From: Limisphaerales bacterium
GTDB lineage: Bacteria > Verrucomicrobiota > Verrucomicrobiia > Limisphaerales > UBA11358
Direction: 5' to 3'
Assembly: GCA_027451565.1 (NCBI GenBank)
Contig: DAIDJC010000130.1
Coordinates: 1 to 8,712, forward strand
Length of the DNA stretch: 8,712 nucleotides
Numbering within the stretch: the stretch's first letter is position 1; each line of letters starts with the position of its first letter. The translations under genes were made by a program, and so were the position numbers. Of this stretch, positions 6,575-8,712 are shown piece after piece. A model generated the notes under the pieces. That model was not told the origin of the DNA. It saw only the letters and a program-made list of their open reading frames with translations, and did not search any database.

Positions 6575-7345
6575 ATGAACGACTTTGACGCGAGGTTTGG
6601 CGGGGTGGCGCGGCTGTATGGCAAGACGGGGTTGGAAAAATTGCAGGCCGCTCACGTGGCGGTGATCGGGGTGGGTGGAGTGGGTGTGTGGGCGGCAGAA
6701 GCCCTGGCCCGGTCGGGTGTGGGCGCCATCACCCTGGTGGACATGGACGAGGTTTGCGTCACCAACATAAACCGGCAACTGCATGCCCTCACCCACACCG
6801 TGGGCCAGCCCAAGGTGGAGGTCATGGCCGCACGGCTTCTGCAAATCAATCCCCAATGCCAGATCACCGCCCTGCCCGTTTTTTTCCATTCCGAGAATGC
6901 CGATTCCATTTTCACCTCGAAATTGGACTATGTCTTCGATGCGGTGGATAGTTTCAAAGACAAGGTGGGTTTGCTGCATGCATGCCAGAGCCGGAGCATC
7001 CGGGTGGTGTCAGCCGGAGCGGCAGGCGGTCGCAGGGCAGCCGACCAGGTGCGGATGGCTGACCTTTCAATAGTCACACATGACCGGCTTTTGGCAGGAG
7101 TCCGCAGGGAGTTGCGGCGGTTAAACAATCTGGATGGAGATCGGAAGCCGATGGGCATTGACTGTGTTTATTCCCCTGAACCGCCTGTGTATGCGCAGCC
7201 CGATGGATCCGTGGGGCCGGTGCGTCCGGAGGCGGAGCCGGGCACCCGGCTGGACTGCAATGCCGGCCTGGGTTCAGCGGCCTTTGTCACGGGCGCCTTT
7301 GGATTCGTCGCGGCCAGTTGGATTGTAAGCCGCATCGCGGCTTGA
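6575..7345 (+). CDS. tcdA: tRNA threonylcarbamoyladenosine dehydratase
   Basis: TcdA (formerly CsdL/YgdL) is an E1-like enzyme that uses ATP to cyclise t6A37 into ct6A on tRNAs reading ANN codons. The 256 residues match E. coli TcdA (268) along the whole length. Visible features are RFGGVARLYG (7-16), the nucleotide-binding glycine motif VIGVGGVG (30-37) followed by WAAEALARSGVGAITLVDMDEVCV, NINRQ (64-68) with the adenylation arginine Arg67, Lys80, DAVDS (122-126), AGAAGG (147-152), IDCVYS (195-200) and LDCNAGLGSAAFVTGAFGFVA near the end. Asp56 and Asp58 are in the expected ATP-site positions. The start at 6575 aligns with the family N-terminus; only a weak GGGA lies upstream. The gene follows the YyaL-type gene on the same strand and converges on the TatD-family gene, 30 bases from stop to stop. 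A sufE-type gene lies about 950 bases further on. Confidence 0.95.
   Translation: MNDFDARFGGVARLYGKTGLEKLQAAHVAVIGVGGVGVWAAEALARSGVGAITLVDMDEVCVTNINRQLHALTHTVGQPKVEVMAARLLQINPQCQITALPVFFHSENADSIFTSKLDYVFDAVDSFKDKVGLLHACQSRSIRVVSAGAAGGRRAADQVRMADLSIVTHDRLLAGVRRELRRLNNLDGDRKPMGIDCVYSPEPPVYAQPDGSVGPVRPEAEPGTRLDCNAGLGSAAFVTGAFGFVAASWIVSRIAA
7327..7343. terminator. Short perfect hairpin over the tcdA stop codon
   Basis: AAGCCGC (7327-7333) and GCGGCTT (7337-7343) form a perfect 7-bp stem with loop ATC. It covers the last codons and the first base of the tcdA stop, directly before the 30-base gap that separates the convergent tcdA and TatD-family genes. It is symmetrical, so it could serve both transcripts, but no T-run follows on either side. 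A second, weaker inverted repeat (CGCAG 7349-7353, CTGCG 7366-7370) lies in the gap itself. Confidence 0.28.
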
Positions 7346-7375
7346 TCACGCAGGAAAGGTCCATACTGCGGCCCG

Positions 7376-8200
7376 TCATGCTTTTCCTTCCGTGCCGGAA
7401 GGAGACACGGTTGCAAAAAGGCGCTGGAAATTTGATTCCACCTGGGCGGCCATGATTTGGGGATCGAGGCCCAGGAACCGCGCCAACTCTTCATAGACCA
7501 CTCGCAAATTGGCTGGATGATTCAGGATTTGGCCCTGGTCAGTTTGCAGGAGATGGCTGGAAAGCGGGGAAACCAGGGGCTGGTTGGGGGCATCCGTCTC
7601 TATTAACAACCGGTCTGGAGGGACATGGCGGAATGTTTCCCTCAGCCGGGTTTTGCGCGGATTCAGAAAGGAGCCGGAGAAACTGAAATAGGCCCCCAAA
7701 CGGTGGAGTTCTGGAATCCATTCCTGGGAACCGCCAAAGCTGTGAAGGAGCCATCCGCATTGCGGGCCGGGATTGGCCCGAACCAAATCCATGAGGCGTC
7801 CCCAAGCGTGCTGGCAGTGAATACTGGCAGGGCGATTAAGGCGGCTGGCCAGCCGCCATTGAACCAGGAAAGCCTCCTCCTGGCCGTCATAGGACAAGCC
7901 CTGCTTGGAGCGGTCCAAACCTATTTCCCCCACTGCACTGGCCGGGTCTTGGAGGTATTGCTCAAGCTGCGCCAGCCATTCATCCGATCTTTGGTCCAAA
8001 AACCATGGGTGACAGCCATAACAAGGCACCACTTCAGAATGGCTGCGGGCCAGTTGTTGGACTGCCGCCCAATCCGCCTCGCACGAACCATTCACCACGG
8101 CACGCACCAGACCGCTTTCCAAAGACTGCCGCAAAAGGTCCTCCTGCCGCCCCGCCAGGCGGGGGTCTTGCAAGTGGTTGTGGGCGTCATAAATTCTCAT
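7376..8200 (-). CDS. TatD-family metal-dependent hydrolase (putative DNase)
   Basis: TatD-family proteins are cytoplasmic TIM-barrel enzymes that use divalent metals; studied members are 3'-5' exonucleases or DNases, and others have unknown substrates. The 274 residues are typical. Expected metal ligands are all present: DAHNH with His7 and His9, VGEIGLD with Glu92, SIHCQHAW with His128, LLHSFGG with His153 and ETDAP with Asp203. The YGCHPW block (61-66) and a C-terminal NFQRLFA also fit. The paralogue (TatD, YcfH or YjjV type) cannot be decided, so no symbol is given. A GTG at 8203 lies directly before the ATG at 8200; I prefer the ATG, which starts right at the MRIYDAHNH family N-terminus. 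The Shine-Dalgarno is weak. The sufE-type gene lies 98 bases upstream on the same strand, so cotranscription is possible, and tcdA converges from the other side. Confidence 0.92.
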   Translation of the reverse strand: MRIYDAHNHLQDPRLAGRQEDLLRQSLESGLVRAVVNGSCEADWAAVQQLARSHSEVVPCYGCHPWFLDQRSDEWLAQLEQYLQDPASAVGEIGLDRSKQGLSYDGQEEAFLVQWRLASRLNRPASIHCQHAWGRLMDLVRANPGPQCGWLLHSFGGSQEWIPELHRLGAYFSFSGSFLNPRKTRLRETFRHVPPDRLLIETDAPNQPLVSPLSSHLLQTDQGQILNHPANLRVVYEELARFLGLDPQIMAAQVESNFQRLFATVSPSGTEGKA

Positions 8201-8209
8201 CACGGTTTT

Positions 8210-8230
8210 ATCATCTCATGATTTGATCAT
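8210..8230. promoter_or_regulatory. Overlapping inverted repeats before the TatD-family gene
   Basis: Three 5-base half-sites alternate in orientation: ATCAT (8210-8214), ATGAT (8218-8222) and ATCAT (8226-8230), each separated by 3 bases. This gives two overlapping perfect inverted repeats that share the middle arm. They lie 10-30 bases upstream of the start codon. They could be a protein-binding site or alternative hairpins over the ribosome site; no known operator is recognised. Confidence 0.25.
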
Positions 8231-8237
8231 CGCATTT

Positions 8238-8264
8238 ATCGCGCTCATCGCGCTCCAAAGAGCG
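8238..8264. repeat. Tandem 9-base repeat with adjoining hairpin between sufE and the TatD-family gene
   Basis: ATCGCGCTC occurs twice head to tail (8238-8246 and 8247-8255). The CGCTC of the second copy pairs with GAGCG (8260-8264) around loop CAAA. GCGCTC occurs once more at 8291-8296, next to the sufE stop. The hairpin may mark the end of the sufE transcript or a processing point; no T-run follows on the minus strand. Confidence 0.3.
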
Positions 8265-8298
8265 AGGGCGAGGGTGCTTGTCTTTTCAGGGCGCTCTT

Positions 8299-8712
8299 TC
8301 AACCCGGTTGATTGGGGATGCCCGTGGCTGGATTGCCGTCAGGATCCTGGGCGGCAGCTTGGGCTGCGAATTCACGGATTAATTGGCGAACCCGGTGGAG
8401 GGAATGGCGGCGGTTGGGAGTCAGGTGCTGGGTAATGCCCATGCGAAGGAGAAAATCGGGTTCGAATGCCAGCACTTCGTTGGGAGACAGGCCGCTGTAA
8501 AAATCACAAAGAAGGCCGGCCACGCCTTTGACGACGAGTGAATTCGAGTCGGATTCAAAATGGCACAGACGCGCATCGAATCGGCTCACCATCCAGAGCC
8601 GGGCCAGACAACCTGGCACCATGTTTGAATCCACCCGCAAATGCACGGGCAGTCCGGGCCTTTGCCGCGCCTGCTCCATAACCCACTCCATCCGCCGCAA
8701 TCCCTGGGGGAG
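8299..8712 (-). CDS. sufE: SufE/CsdE-family cysteine desulfurase activator (N-terminus outside window)
   Basis: SufE-type proteins accept the persulfide sulfur from a cysteine desulfurase (SufS or CsdA) and pass it on, mainly for iron-sulfur cluster assembly. The 137 visible codons contain the acceptor cysteine in VPGCLARLW (Cys at residue 35 from the edge), then LCHFESDSNSLVVKGVAGLLCDFYSG, SPNEVLAF, FLLRMGITQHLTPNRRHSLHRV and a Gln/Ala-rich tail. Methionine and TTG codons exist inside the window (TTG at 8700), but the frame stays open to the edge with LPQGL before them. Full SufE proteins have more residues before the cysteine, so the true start is very likely beyond 8712. SufE and CsdE cannot be told apart from this fragment. 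Confidence 0.9.
   Translation of the reverse strand, partial: LPQGLRRMEWVMEQARQRPGLPVHLRVDSNMVPGCLARLWMVSRFDARLCHFESDSNSLVVKGVAGLLCDFYSGLSPNEVLAFEPDFLLRMGITQHLTPNRRHSLHRVRQLIREFAAQAAAQDPDGNPATGIPNQPG

Noticed and set aside
8147..8165. GC-rich palindrome CCCCGCCAGGCGGGG as a third REP-like element
   Set aside because: It lies inside the conserved N-terminal coding part of the TatD-family gene, has essentially no loop and lacks the CTC-CCC / GAGGG flanks.
7625..8221. Open frame of 198 codons on the plus strand, opposite the TatD-family gene
   Set aside because: The minus strand has every TatD metal ligand in frame. The opposite frame has no recognisable domain.
8698..8700. TTG as the start of the sufE-type gene inside the window
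   Set aside because: The frame stays open to the edge with plausible SufE sequence, and starting here would leave too few residues before the active cysteine.

Overview
This is a moderately GC-rich bacterial chromosome segment made almost entirely of housekeeping genes. The proteins as a set (a SecD with a long periplasmic stretch before its LGIDLQGG motif, a yajC-secD pair, the style of the pyruvate kinase and SufE) suggest Verrucomicrobiota, possibly a Pedosphaera- or Limisphaera-like lineage. That assignment comes from recognising protein style and not from a search, so it is tentative. Nothing marks the segment as a prophage, plasmid, island or transposon.

Layout: on the minus strand at the left edge lie yajC (1309-1674) and the first 434 codons of secD (1-1304, cut by the window), 4 bases apart, forming a Sec-translocon accessory operon. 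Across a 199-base divergent spacer, pyruvate kinase (1874-3292, plus) faces away. A 521-base gene-free stretch follows (3293-3813). It carries two GC-rich REP-like palindromes in opposite orientation and then an AT-rich candidate promoter. Next is a small gene of unknown function with a clear signal peptide (3814-4164), a 285-base spacer with a hairpin, and a full-length YyaL/SPATA20-type protein (thioredoxin-like DUF255 domain plus an alpha/alpha-barrel domain; 4450-6504). tcdA (6575-7345) lies 70 bases behind it on the same strand. tcdA converges on a TatD-family metal-dependent hydrolase gene (7376-8200, minus), which has a sufE-type gene upstream on the same strand (8299 to the right edge, N-terminus cut off).

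How the genes relate: YajC and SecD support protein export through SecYEG. Pyruvate kinase is the last step of glycolysis. TcdA makes the cyclic t6A modification on ANN-decoding tRNAs, and in E. coli its partner system is CsdA-CsdE, where CsdE is a SufE paralogue. A sufE-type gene close to tcdA therefore makes functional sense, although they lie on opposite strands with tatD between them.

I found no CRISPR array, RNA gene, insertion sequence, toxin-antitoxin pair, defence system or other undescribed multi-gene system. The points most worth a second look are the small exported protein, the inverted pair of palindromic repeats after pyk, the alanine at the residue in pyruvate kinase that normally reports potassium dependence, and the sufE/tatD/tcdA neighbourhood.
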